Shown here piece after piece: positions 1-8,414 of a stretch of 64,000 bases of DNA. Under the pieces are notes generated by a model. It ran no database searches and was not told the origin of the DNA. It was given only the letters and a program-made list of their open reading frames with translations. Made by a program: the position numbers and the translations under genes. How positions within the stretch are numbered: position 1 is the first letter of the stretch; each line of letters starts with the position of its first letter. Source of the stretch: Cognatitamlana sp035818475 (lineage in GTDB: Bacteria > Bacteroidota > Bacteroidia > Flavobacteriales > Flavobacteriaceae); NCBI RefSeq assembly GCF_035818475.1, contig NZ_JAYMGV010000001.1, positions 496,001-560,000 of the forward strand, written 5' to 3'.

Positions 1-1712
1 TCTGTACTTCCTGACACCGGATTTCCATTTATATCCAAATCAAAGTTATCTCCTACAGGTTTTATGAAGTTTAGCGGTGAAGCTTCGTTATAAAATATAT
101 TCAGTTTAAAATCGTCTTGACTTAAATTATAGGCTCCGGTATCATAAATATTCTTCATCATTAAGTCCCATACCTCCATATCAACATTTGTGATACTACT
201 CTTTAGCATTTTCAACACCAAATTGGTATTTATAACGTTTACAACATCTCCATCAGGGTTAGTTTCAACACCTGTGGCATCAATACCATCATTGGCAAAC
301 TCTCCTACCTGATAAACCTTCCCACCCAGTGTATATTGAAAAGCTACTGCTAAAACCTCATCATTATTTAGTCTTTGGTTTAATGAGATATATCCTAATT
401 CTACATTCAGCGTATATTCTTGCCCATTTGTTAATTTTCGGGCATTTTCAAGTTTGGCATAGTCAAAGCCTTCATTTACATTAGGGACTAAAATCCCTGC
501 TTGTATGGTAGAGATATCTCTAATGGCTTCGGTAAGTTGTGAATCGGCGTCACCAATAATTGTTGGGTCGTAGGCATTGTTCCCATTATTTGGTAGCTCA
601 ATAGCACCTGGTAATGGATTAACAGTAGACCCCAATCTATCTCGTTCTCCTAAATCCTGGAGTGCTACTATATTCCTAACGTTATCCGTTCTATTACTTC
701 TATTGGTTATCCAAGCTTCTAGTCTTGTTATCTGAAGTCCTTTATTGTTTATAAACGGATAATTCTTTAAAGCATCGTCATAATTATCTCTAAAATAATG
801 TGCCAAAAAGAAATGCCTGTTTTCATCATATTCTCTGATAAAAAAGTCAAACTCTTCAAGTGTTCCTCCTCCTTGAGCCACTACGGTATTAGACTGTGAT
901 TTTTGTTCAGAAAACACCCCTGTTATTGTTGTTTTCCCAAACTGCAATTGTGCTTTTACACCAAACAAACTTTGTGCACCGGTAATCAGGGAACTGTTTA
1001 ATGGCATACTTACATTACCAACTTCTATTTTTTGTATAATATCATCTTCTGTAGGTGTATATTCTAACTTAACCAAATTTTGAAAATCAAAAGTAGATTG
1101 GGTATCATAATTGGCATTAACCTGTAATCTGGTTCCAACTTTACCTACTAAACTCAGACTTATACGCTGATCAAAATCAAAAGTAAAATTACTCCTGTTT
1201 CTTGGAGAAAATGATGGATTGTCCTGTTTTGAAAATAGCACGCCTAAATCCATTTCTACTGATCCCTGTGGAATCACTTCAATGGTGTTTCCTCCAAATA
1301 TGGATTCAAACAACCCTGATTTTACGTAAAACTCTGGTAACAGGTTCTTTCTTTCTTCTTCAGACCCCGCCTTCTTACCGTCATAAGCATCTATTTTTTC
1401 TTTGTAATAACTTCTTAGGTTCTCTTTGGCCACCAAAGCATAATATTCTTCTGGTGATAAAATAACAGGATAATTAATATTGAAACCATCTATTTTTTCA
1501 GTATAGATATATCTGTCTGTTATAGGATCATAGGTATATTTAGACTCAATTGAGTTAGGGTTTGGCAAATTTAATTTCCCCAAACTAAAGCCTGTTTTTA
1601 CTGAATCCTGAGGTGTTTGTTGCCCCCATGACACTATTGAAAAACACAGCACAAAAGCTAATACAAAGAACTGTTTAATGGATTTATAAAATATAAGGTT
1701 AGTTAAGTTCAA
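1..1712 (-). CDS. sprA: T9SS outer-membrane translocon SprA, N-terminal part (cut by window edge)
   Basis: About 570 codons read without a stop from 1712 down to the window edge, so only the N-terminal part is present. The frame begins with a hydrophobic signal-like stretch (FFVLAFVLCFSIVSWGQ) and continues with features I recognise from SprA, for example an FDFDQRISLSLVGKVGTRL-type segment and many beta-strand-rich stretches. SprA is the very large beta barrel through which type IX secretion substrates cross the outer membrane, and it is needed for gliding in Flavobacterium. No ATG lies near the signal peptide. The most likely start is TTG at 1712-1710, seven bases after the ruvA stop, which gives MNLTNLIFYKSIKQ before the hydrophobic core. 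The ruvA-sprA adjacency is typical of Flavobacteriia and supports the call. Family members are roughly 2400 residues, so most of the gene lies outside. The start codon is less certain than the identity. Confidence 0.9.
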   Translation of the reverse strand, partial: MNLTNLIFYKSIKQFFVLAFVLCFSIVSWGQQTPQDSVKTGFSLGKLNLPNPNSIESKYTYDPITDRYIYTEKIDGFNINYPVILSPEEYYALVAKENLRSYYKEKIDAYDGKKAGSEEERKNLLPEFYVKSGLFESIFGGNTIEVIPQGSVEMDLGVLFSKQDNPSFSPRNRSNFTFDFDQRISLSLVGKVGTRLQVNANYDTQSTFDFQNLVKLEYTPTEDDIIQKIEVGNVSMPLNSSLITGAQSLFGVKAQLQFGKTTITGVFSEQKSQSNTVVAQGGGTLEEFDFFIREYDENRHFFLAHYFRDNYDDALKNYPFINNKGLQITRLEAWITNRSNRTDNVRNIVALQDLGERDRLGSTVNPLPGAIELPNNGNNAYDPTIIGDADSQLTEAIRDISTIQAGILVPNVNEGFDYAKLENARKLTNGQEYTLNVELGYISLNQRLNNDEVLAVAFQYTLGGKVYQVGEFANDGIDATGVETNPDGDVVNVINTNLVLKMLKSSITNVDMEVWDLMMKNIYDTGAYNLSQDDFKLNIFYNEASPLNFIKPVGDNFDLDINGNPVSGST

Positions 1713-1718
1713 AATATA

Positions 1719-2300
1719 TTACAAATTTTTTAAAGCCAGTTTGATAATTGTTTCTACGTTAGCATCGGGTTGGGTAATTATAATTTTATCCACTACACGC
1801 TCAGCCTGTTTTTTAACAAACCCAAGAACTTCTAAAGCAGATAACGCTTCATCTTTACTGGTATTGCCTTTAGCTACAGAAACTTCATCAATATCATAAA
1901 TCTTTAAAACTTTATCTTTTAAATCCAGTATTACACGTTGTGCAGTTTTGGCTCCAATACCTTTTATGGATTGAATTAAAGCCACATCACCTGAGGCAAT
2001 ACCCTCTCTCACCTGCTTTGGTGTTAGAGACGATAGCATTGTACGTGCTATACTGGCACCTATACCACTAACAGAAATTAACAACCTGAAAATTTCACGC
2101 TCAGCCAAAGAAGAGAATCCATATAGCGTATGTGAATCTTCTTTAACCTGAAGATGTGTAAATAATTTTAAGTGTTCATTATCCGGGATTTGGGAAAATG
2201 TATGCAACGAAATATTGAGTAAATATCCCACACCATTACAATCAATAACAACATGAGTTGGATTTTTTTCGGTAAGTTTTCCCTGAATATGAGTAATCAT
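1719..2300 (-). CDS. ruvA: Holliday junction branch migration protein RuvA
   Basis: 193 residues, the usual RuvA length. The N-terminal OB-fold (MITHIQGKL...VIDCNGVGYLLNIS) is followed by two helix-hairpin-helix motifs, ISVSGIGASIA near residue 75 and IKGIGAKTAQRV near residue 112. A short C-terminal domain III (about 145-193) is the part that contacts RuvB. RuvA binds the four-way junction as a tetramer and loads the RuvB motor in recombinational repair. The gene reads into sprA after seven bases. maeB lies 55 bases upstream on the same strand, and ruvB is three genes upstream, so the two partners share a locus but are not adjacent. Start ATG at 2300. Confidence 0.97.
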   Translation of the reverse strand: MITHIQGKLTEKNPTHVVIDCNGVGYLLNISLHTFSQIPDNEHLKLFTHLQVKEDSHTLYGFSSLAEREIFRLLISVSGIGASIARTMLSSLTPKQVREGIASGDVALIQSIKGIGAKTAQRVILDLKDKVLKIYDIDEVSVAKGNTSKDEALSALEVLGFVKKQAERVVDKIIITQPDANVETIIKLALKNL

Positions 2301-2355
2301 AAATCAACATTGGTTATCCGACCAAATGTAATAAAATTATTTACATTCTATCAGC

Positions 2356-4650
2356 TTACCGCTCAGCATTTTCCAATTCATATTTTTCCTTATATTGAGC
2401 ATCAATAACTGCAATAGCCGTCATATTGACTATTTCGTCAACACTAGCTCCTAATTGTAGTATATGTACAGGTTTTTTCATACCTAGCATAATGGGCCCA
2501 ATAGAATCCGCTTCATGCAGTTCTTTTAATAGTTTATAAGTGATGTTAGCAGAATCCAGGTTTGGAAAAATTAAAGCATTTACTTTTTTTCCTACCAATT
2601 TAGAAAACGGAAACCTTTCACGAAGCATCTCATCATTTAAAGCAAAATCTGTTTGCAATTCGCCGTCAACATCTAAATCTGGATAATGGCGATGCAAATA
2701 TGATACAGCCTCCCGCACTTTTGATGCTCTTTCGTTATCAGAAGACCCAAAATTTGAATACGATGTCATAGCCATAACAGGGTTCAATCCAAACATTTTT
2801 ATAACCTGAGCGGTCATCTGAGCAATTTTGGCCAAAGTTTTCGTGTCCGGATCAATGTTAATTGAAGTATCACTTAAAAACAATGGACCTCTTTTGGTCA
2901 TCATAAGGTTAGTTGTAGCAGCCTTACTTACACCTTTTGCCAAACCTATAAGTTCTAGCATTGGTTTTACAACGGTTGGATAATTACGAGAATAGCCTGA
3001 AATCAAACCATCTGCATCTCCTTCATTAACCATCATAGCTGCAAAATAATTACGCTCTCTCATTAAGCGCTGTGCCGAATAATAGGTAACACCTCTACGT
3101 TTACGTTGTTGCCAGTATACTTTGGCATATCTATTTTTACAATCGTTTTCTTCTTCTGTCTTAGGGTCTCTAATTTCTATATCACCTTCAAATTCTATTT
3201 CTGCCATTAATGCCTCAATGGTCTGTTTACGTCCTAATAAAATTGGAATTGCTATACCCTCTTCATAGACAATTTGAGCCGCCTTTAAAACATCTAACTG
3301 ATCAGCCTCAGCAAAAACAATGCGTTTAGGAGCAAGTTTAGCCCTATTTAACAGTAATCTAACCAATTTATTATCAGAGCCTAAACGTTCCAATAATGCA
3401 TCTTTATATTTTTCCCAATCTTTAATTGGTTTTCCGGCCACACCACTTTCCATAGCTGCTTTTGCTACAGCTGGCGGTACTTCAGCAATTAACCTTGGAT
3501 CAAATGGTTTGGGGATAATATAGTCTTTTCCAAAAGTCAACCGGGTTTCACCATAAGCCACATTAACTTGTTCTGGAACAGGTTCCTTAGCTAATTTTGC
3601 TAAAGACTTTACTGCAGCCATTTTCATGGCTTCGTTTATTTTAGTAGCTCTAACATCTAAAGCACCTCTAAAAATAAACGGAAATCCTAAAACGTTATTT
3701 ACTTGGTTAGGATGATCACTTCTTCCCGTGGCCATAATAATATCTTTACGTGTAGCTATGGCCAGATCATATTTAATTTCCGGATCCGGATTAGCCATGG
3801 CAAAAACAATGGGGTTTTTAGCCATAGATAAAAGCATTTCCGGAGTCACAATATTTGCCATAGAAAGCCCAATAAACACATCCGCATTTTTCATTGCTTC
3901 ATCTAAAGTGTCTATCTTTCTGCGTGTTGCAAATTCTGCTTTTTCTTTAGATAAATTCTCTCTATCATCTCTTATCACACCTTTGCTATCCAACATGACC
4001 ATATTCTCACGTTTGGCCCCACAAGCCTGATATAATCTGGAACAAGAAATTGCTGCGGCACCAGCACCACTTATAACTATTTTTACTTTCTCTATTTTCT
4101 TCTTAGCCAGCTCTACAGCATTTAATAAAGCTGCTGCCGAAATAATAGCAGTACCGTGCTGGTCATCATGCATTACTGGAATATCCAACTCCTCCTTAAG
4201 ACGTCTTTCTATTTCAAAAGCTTCGGGCGCTTTGATATCTTCCAGATTAATCCCTCCAAATGTTGGGGCTATATTTTTTACTGTTTGAATAAACTCTTCA
4301 ACATTTTCAGTATCTACTTCTATATCAAAAACATCAATATCTGCAAAAATTTTAAACAAAAGGCCTTTTCCTTCCATTACAGGTTTTGAAGCTTCAGGAC
4401 CTATATTACCTAAACCCAGAACTGCTGTTCCGTTAGAAATAACGGCTACTAAATTACCTTTAGCCGTATATTTATAAGCTGTATCTTTTTCTTTTTCAAT
4501 CTCTAAGCAAGGTGCCGCTACACCCGGTGAATAGGCCAACGACAAATCTCTTTGACTCGCATATTTTTTTGTTGGTACTACTTTTATTTTCCCCGGAGTG
4601 GGTTTAGCGTGATATATTAATGCCTCTCTTCGTTTACTTTCTTCACTCAT
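2356..4650 (-). CDS. maeB: NADP-dependent malic enzyme, MaeB type with phosphotransacetylase-like domain
   Basis: 764 residues, the length of the two-domain MaeB enzymes. The N-terminal half is malic enzyme: YSPGVAAPC (about 40-48), the Lys-containing YTAKGNLVAVISNG segment, the metal-binding MHDDQHGTA (161-169) and a nucleotide-binding ISGAGAAAIS (about 193). From about residue 430 the chain is phosphotransacetylase-like (RIVFAEADQ...). In characterised MaeB proteins this part is regulatory and binds acetyl-CoA rather than acting as Pta. The enzyme decarboxylates malate to pyruvate with NADP reduction. It sits between queG and ruvA, as in many Flavobacteriia. It is the only metabolic gene among repair, tRNA-modification and secretion genes here, so the grouping is probably positional rather than functional. 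Confidence 0.96.
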   Translation of the reverse strand: MSEESKRREALIYHAKPTPGKIKVVPTKKYASQRDLSLAYSPGVAAPCLEIEKEKDTAYKYTAKGNLVAVISNGTAVLGLGNIGPEASKPVMEGKGLLFKIFADIDVFDIEVDTENVEEFIQTVKNIAPTFGGINLEDIKAPEAFEIERRLKEELDIPVMHDDQHGTAIISAAALLNAVELAKKKIEKVKIVISGAGAAAISCSRLYQACGAKRENMVMLDSKGVIRDDRENLSKEKAEFATRRKIDTLDEAMKNADVFIGLSMANIVTPEMLLSMAKNPIVFAMANPDPEIKYDLAIATRKDIIMATGRSDHPNQVNNVLGFPFIFRGALDVRATKINEAMKMAAVKSLAKLAKEPVPEQVNVAYGETRLTFGKDYIIPKPFDPRLIAEVPPAVAKAAMESGVAGKPIKDWEKYKDALLERLGSDNKLVRLLLNRAKLAPKRIVFAEADQLDVLKAAQIVYEEGIAIPILLGRKQTIEALMAEIEFEGDIEIRDPKTEEENDCKNRYAKVYWQQRKRRGVTYYSAQRLMRERNYFAAMMVNEGDADGLISGYSRNYPTVVKPMLELIGLAKGVSKAATTNLMMTKRGPLFLSDTSINIDPDTKTLAKIAQMTAQVIKMFGLNPVMAMTSYSNFGSSDNERASKVREAVSYLHRHYPDLDVDGELQTDFALNDEMLRERFPFSKLVGKKVNALIFPNLDSANITYKLLKELHEADSIGPIMLGMKKPVHILQLGASVDEIVNMTAIAVIDAQYKEKYELENAER

Positions 4651-4703
4651 AATAATGGATAATTATTAAACGAACAAAGATAACAATCCTAATCAAGCTA
4701 TAC

Positions 4704-5630
4704 CTATTCTTTTAAAAAATTGATATTTCGTTTTAATCCTGAAAACTTAGTACGTTTTACAGCAGATTTTTGAAATACTTTACTGAAAGTTTCCTGAGTA
4801 ATCTCCTCCCAATCTTTTTTAGTCATTGCTAATAGTTCTGGATGTGGATTAAACAAAGGCTCTTTATGCGGTTTAGAAAAACGGTTCCAAGGGCATACAT
4901 CCTGACACACGTCACAACCAAACATCCAATTATCAAATTGTCCTTTAAACTCCATTGGAATATTTTCTTTTAATTCAATAGTAAAGTAAGAAATACACTT
5001 ACTGCCATCTACCACATAGGGTGCTTTGATAGCTTCTGTTGGGCAAGCATCAATACACGCCGTACAAGTTCCGCAATGGTCTGTTACCGGGGTATCATAG
5101 TCCAAGTCCAGATCAATAATTAATTCTGCTATAAAATAAAAGGAACCCACTTGTTGCGTGATTAGGTTACTATGTTTACCTATCCACCCCAAACCCGACC
5201 GTGCTGCCCAAGCCTTATCTAAAACAGGTGCTGAATCTACAAATGCCCTTCCCTGGACTTCTCCTATTTTTTCTTGTATAAATTGTAAAAGTGATTTGAG
5301 TTTATCTTTAATAACAAAATGATAATCTGTGCCGTAGGCATATTTACTGATTTTAGGTGCAGTTTTATCAAGTTGTTTTTCTGAAGGGTAGTAATTAAGC
5401 AATAATGACACAACACTTTTAGAGCCTTCTACCAGTTTTGTTGGATCTAAGCGCTTATCAAAATGATTTTCCATATAATGCATTTCACCATGCATATTAT
5501 TGTTCAGCCATTTTTCTAATCTTGGTGCTTCTTCCTCTAAAAACCGGGCTTTACTTATTCCACAAGACAAAAAACCGAGGCGTTTTGCTTCGGTCTTTAT
5601 AAGTTGTGTATGTTTTGTTTTTGGATTCAT
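4704..5630 (-). CDS. queG: Epoxyqueuosine reductase QueG
   Basis: 308 residues. QueG is a cobalamin and iron-sulfur enzyme that reduces epoxyqueuosine to queuosine, the last step of wobble-base modification in tRNAs for Asp, Asn, His and Tyr. The N-terminal DUF1730-type region ends in the conserved FVDSAPVLDKAWA motif (130-142), which holds the catalytic aspartate of the family. Two 4Fe-4S clusters are visible: CGTCTACIDACP from residue 186 and CDVCQDVCPWN from residue 239. The C terminus is short, without the HEAT-like extension found in some homologues. It lies 36 bases downstream of ruvB and 53 bases upstream of maeB on the same strand, suggesting co-transcription with ruvB. Confidence 0.95.
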   Translation of the reverse strand: MNPKTKHTQLIKTEAKRLGFLSCGISKARFLEEEAPRLEKWLNNNMHGEMHYMENHFDKRLDPTKLVEGSKSVVSLLLNYYPSEKQLDKTAPKISKYAYGTDYHFVIKDKLKSLLQFIQEKIGEVQGRAFVDSAPVLDKAWAARSGLGWIGKHSNLITQQVGSFYFIAELIIDLDLDYDTPVTDHCGTCTACIDACPTEAIKAPYVVDGSKCISYFTIELKENIPMEFKGQFDNWMFGCDVCQDVCPWNRFSKPHKEPLFNPHPELLAMTKKDWEEITQETFSKVFQKSAVKRTKFSGLKRNINFLKE

Positions 5631-5666
5631 GATATGAAATTCTGAAACAAGCTCAGAATAACAGAA

Positions 5667-6692
5667 TTAATCAAAAAGCCCGCCCTGTGCTGCTCCTTTA
5701 ACCTTTCCTAAATGTTTATACGCCTGTTCTGTTACCTCGCGCCCACGCGGGGTACGCATTATGAACCCCTGCTGAATTAAAAAAGGTTCATAGACCTCTT
5801 CTATGGTTTCAGGGCTTTCACTAACCGCTGTAGCAATAGTAGTAATCCCAACAGGCCCACCTTTAAATTTTTCAATGATGGTGGATAGAATTTTATTATC
5901 CATTTCATCCAAACCATGGGCATCTACATGTAAAGCTTCCAGAGCATATTTTGCAATTTTGATATCTATACGCCCATTGCCTTTTATTTGGGCAAAATCC
6001 CGAACCCTGCGTAATAACGCATTGGCTATTCGAGGTGTTCCCCTGCTACGCCCTGCAATTTCAACAGCGGCTTCCATTGAAATAGGAACATTTAATATAG
6101 TAGCACTTCTTTGTATTATGGTGGTTAATAAATCTGTTTTGTAATATTGGAGTCTACTTTGAATACCAAAACGTGCCCGCATGGGAGACGTTAATAATCC
6201 CGACCTTGTTGTAGCTCCTACCAAAGTAAACGGGTTTAAATTAATTTGAACGGTTCTGGCATTTGGCCCCGACTCAATCATGATATCTATTTTATAATCT
6301 TCCATGGCCGAGTATAGATACTCTTCTACAATGGGGCTTAATCTATGGATTTCATCAATAAATAACACATCGCGTTCTTCAAGATTTGTCAATAAACCGG
6401 CTAAATCTCCGGGTTTATCTAAAACCGGCCCGGAGGTCACTTTTATCCCTACGCTCAATTCATTAGCTAAAATATGAGCCAATGTGGTTTTCCCTAACCC
6501 CGGAGGGCCATGAAATAAGGTATGATCTAAGGCTTCTGTTCTTAAATTAGCCGCCTGAACAAATATTTGAAGATTTTCTAATACCTGATCCTGCCCTGTA
6601 AAATCATCAAATGACAAAGGCCTTAACTTCTTTTCTACATCTATCTCTTCTGGTGAGAAGCTATTGCTTGTTGGATCTAGGTTTTCATTCAT
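5667..6692 (-). CDS. ruvB: Holliday junction helicase RuvB
   Basis: 341 residues. RuvB is the hexameric AAA+ motor that drives branch migration on RuvA-bound junctions. Visible motifs are Walker A GPPGLGKTT (62-70), Walker B VLFIDEIHRL, sensor GATTRSG, arginine finger region MRARFGI, and the C-terminal winged helix ending FIMRTPRGREVT. The leading segment before KKLRPLSFDDF carries a short acidic extension (MNENLDPTSNSFSPEEID), common in Bacteroidota RuvB. It is the first gene of the ruvB-queG-maeB-ruvA-sprA run on this strand. A TAnnTTTG promoter element lies about 80 bases upstream. Confidence 0.98.
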   Translation of the reverse strand: MNENLDPTSNSFSPEEIDVEKKLRPLSFDDFTGQDQVLENLQIFVQAANLRTEALDHTLFHGPPGLGKTTLAHILANELSVGIKVTSGPVLDKPGDLAGLLTNLEERDVLFIDEIHRLSPIVEEYLYSAMEDYKIDIMIESGPNARTVQINLNPFTLVGATTRSGLLTSPMRARFGIQSRLQYYKTDLLTTIIQRSATILNVPISMEAAVEIAGRSRGTPRIANALLRRVRDFAQIKGNGRIDIKIAKYALEALHVDAHGLDEMDNKILSTIIEKFKGGPVGITTIATAVSESPETIEEVYEPFLIQQGFIMRTPRGREVTEQAYKHLGKVKGAAQGGLFD

Positions 6693-6770
6693 ATTGGAGT
6701 CCCTTAACTTACATTCAGGGTGACATTTTATTATAATTTAAGATAAATTTCTTTATTAACTTGGGTATTA

Positions 6771-6778
6771 CAAAAGTA
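6771..6778 (-). promoter_or_regulatory. Candidate -7 element for ruvB
   Basis: On the minus strand this reads TACTTTTG, matching the Bacteroidota TAnnTTTG -7 consensus. A possible TTG -33 trinucleotide lies about 17 bases further upstream, at the foot of the SusD terminator hairpin. Its place between that terminator and ruvB is what a promoter for the ruvB run would require. The -33 match is weak. Confidence 0.4.
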
Positions 6779-6796
6779 ATATAAGCAAATATAAAC

Positions 6797-6827
6797 AAAA
6801 AGCCTTTCCATAATGGAAAGGCTTTTT
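6797..6827. terminator. Intrinsic terminator after susD (symmetrical)
   Basis: A perfect 14-bp stem, AAAAAGCCTTTCCA (6797-6810) paired with TGGAAAGGCTTTTT (6814-6827), closes a 3-base loop. Read on the minus strand it ends in a U run and lies 71 bases after the susD stop, so it should end the fecR-susC-susD transcript. The symmetry would let it act in both directions. Confidence 0.88.
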
Positions 6828-6897
6828 CTTCTGCAAACTCTAAACTGCATCTATATAACACTATCTTCTCTCTAAACAGCGTTATTCTTTTATTCTA

Positions 6898-8403
6898 TTA
6901 ATAATGCGGGTTTTGTTCTATAGACCCCTCTGTATTATCTATTTCAGTTTGAGGAATTGGGAAATAACGATGTTTTACAGCTTCATAATCCGTTATACCT
7001 TGTGCATGAAGAAGATCTTCTGCTCTCCCCTGACGAAGAATATCCCAGTATCTTCCTTGTTCCAACCCTAGCTCCACACGTCTTTCGTGCCATATAGCTG
7101 TTCTTAAGGCATCTTTATCTGTAGTTGTTACATCTGGCAAAATTGTTGGATTACCATCTCTGGCTCTTTCTCTTACCATATTTAAATAAATTAAAGCCTG
7201 TGCAGGGTTTCCATTTTCATTAAGCGCTTCAGCTGCCATTAATAACACATCTGAGTATCTAATAATCCTAACATTAACAGGGTTATTAGCTCCTCCTCCT
7301 CCACCGCCTATAGAGACTGATGGGTCAAAAGCATATTTTGGCAAAAGTGCTTTTTGATTCCACATGGTACCATGGTTTGGAGAATTTCTTTTAACCTCCG
7401 TTTGCCCATCATATAAGATATCTCCAATATATGCTATTGTATGCTCTCTACGCGGATCATCAGCTTCAAATGCTGCTTCAAATTCAGGTGTTGGAGAGCT
7501 AATACCCCAACCTAACCCTTGAGATCCTTGCATGGTACTGTATTTATCAATCCCCAGTTTGGTTCCTGTATCTGAACGCGTAGCTTGAACTTCAAAAACA
7601 GAACCTGAGCCATTTTCACCGCTAAGCATGAATACCTCTTCGTAATTAGGGTGTAATTGATATTCACCTGAGTTAATGACTTCTAAAGCATATTTTTCAA
7701 CATTAGCAAAATCATTTCTAAACAAATATGCTCTGGCTAGCATCGCTTTAGCAGCTCCTTTAGTTACCTTTCCTAATTGAGATTCATGATATTCAGATTT
7801 TTCAGGAAGGTTTTCTATGGCGTAATTTAAATCTTCTTCAGCAATTGCCCATGTTTCTTCTTCTGAAGCTCTGGTTAAAAATTCTCCGTCTAATTCTGGG
7901 GTAACATCAGTAATTATAGGAACACCTCCAAAGGCTTTTACCAAATTAAAGTATGCAAACCCTCTAATAAATCTTGCTTCTGCTAATATTCTTTTTTGTA
8001 ATGATTCTTCAAACTCGAAGTAAGGTTCACTATTAATAACCAAGTTTGCACGGGCTATTAATACAAAGTTCCCTGTATACCAATTGTCACAAACAGCACC
8101 GCCAAAACTAGCAGGCGTAAAATTAAATTGATCCATCTCTACACCCGGTTTGTTGTTTTTATTACCAAAATAGGTGTCATCAGATGAAATATCTCCCATC
8201 ATAACATAAGGCCAAACAACAATATCCCAATGACGCAAATAGCTATACGCACCATTAACCCCTGCTTCTGCTCCTTTTGCATCTGTAAAAAAGTTATCCG
8301 TGGCATATTGACCCAACGGTGATTTCTCTAAAAAATCATCATTACAGCCCATTAATAAAACTGTAATTAATAAAAGTATACTATGTGAAATTTTATTTTT
8401 CAT
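6898..8403 (-). CDS. SusD/RagB-family nutrient-binding outer-membrane lipoprotein
   Basis: 501 residues. A lipoprotein signal peptide ends in LLMGC (Cys20), and DDFLEKSPLGQYATDNFF is the standard SusD opening. The TPR-helical scaffold (LARANLVINSEPYF..., ARFIRGFAYFNLVKAFGGVPIITD) and the C-terminal RQGRAEDLL...YFPIPQTEIDNTEGSIEQNPHY are diagnostic of the RagB/SusD family. SusD proteins sit on the cell surface as a lid over the SusC pore and bind glycans, peptides or other large nutrients. The gene starts 11 bases after susC on the same strand. No glycoside hydrolase, lyase, sulfatase or peptidase is encoded nearby, so the substrate cannot be inferred from context. A run of five glycines in GGGGGAN (about residue 369) is presumably a flexible loop. 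Confidence 0.95.
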   Translation of the reverse strand: MKNKISHSILLLITVLLMGCNDDFLEKSPLGQYATDNFFTDAKGAEAGVNGAYSYLRHWDIVVWPYVMMGDISSDDTYFGNKNNKPGVEMDQFNFTPASFGGAVCDNWYTGNFVLIARANLVINSEPYFEFEESLQKRILAEARFIRGFAYFNLVKAFGGVPIITDVTPELDGEFLTRASEEETWAIAEEDLNYAIENLPEKSEYHESQLGKVTKGAAKAMLARAYLFRNDFANVEKYALEVINSGEYQLHPNYEEVFMLSGENGSGSVFEVQATRSDTGTKLGIDKYSTMQGSQGLGWGISSPTPEFEAAFEADDPRREHTIAYIGDILYDGQTEVKRNSPNHGTMWNQKALLPKYAFDPSVSIGGGGGGANNPVNVRIIRYSDVLLMAAEALNENGNPAQALIYLNMVRERARDGNPTILPDVTTTDKDALRTAIWHERRVELGLEQGRYWDILRQGRAEDLLHAQGITDYEAVKHRYFPIPQTEIDNTEGSIEQNPHY

Positions 8404-8414
8404 GTTCTCTTTTT

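Noticed and set aside
2356..4650. Separate phosphate acetyltransferase gene fused by a missed stop
   Set aside because: The two-domain MaeB form of about 760 residues is a normal, widespread architecture.
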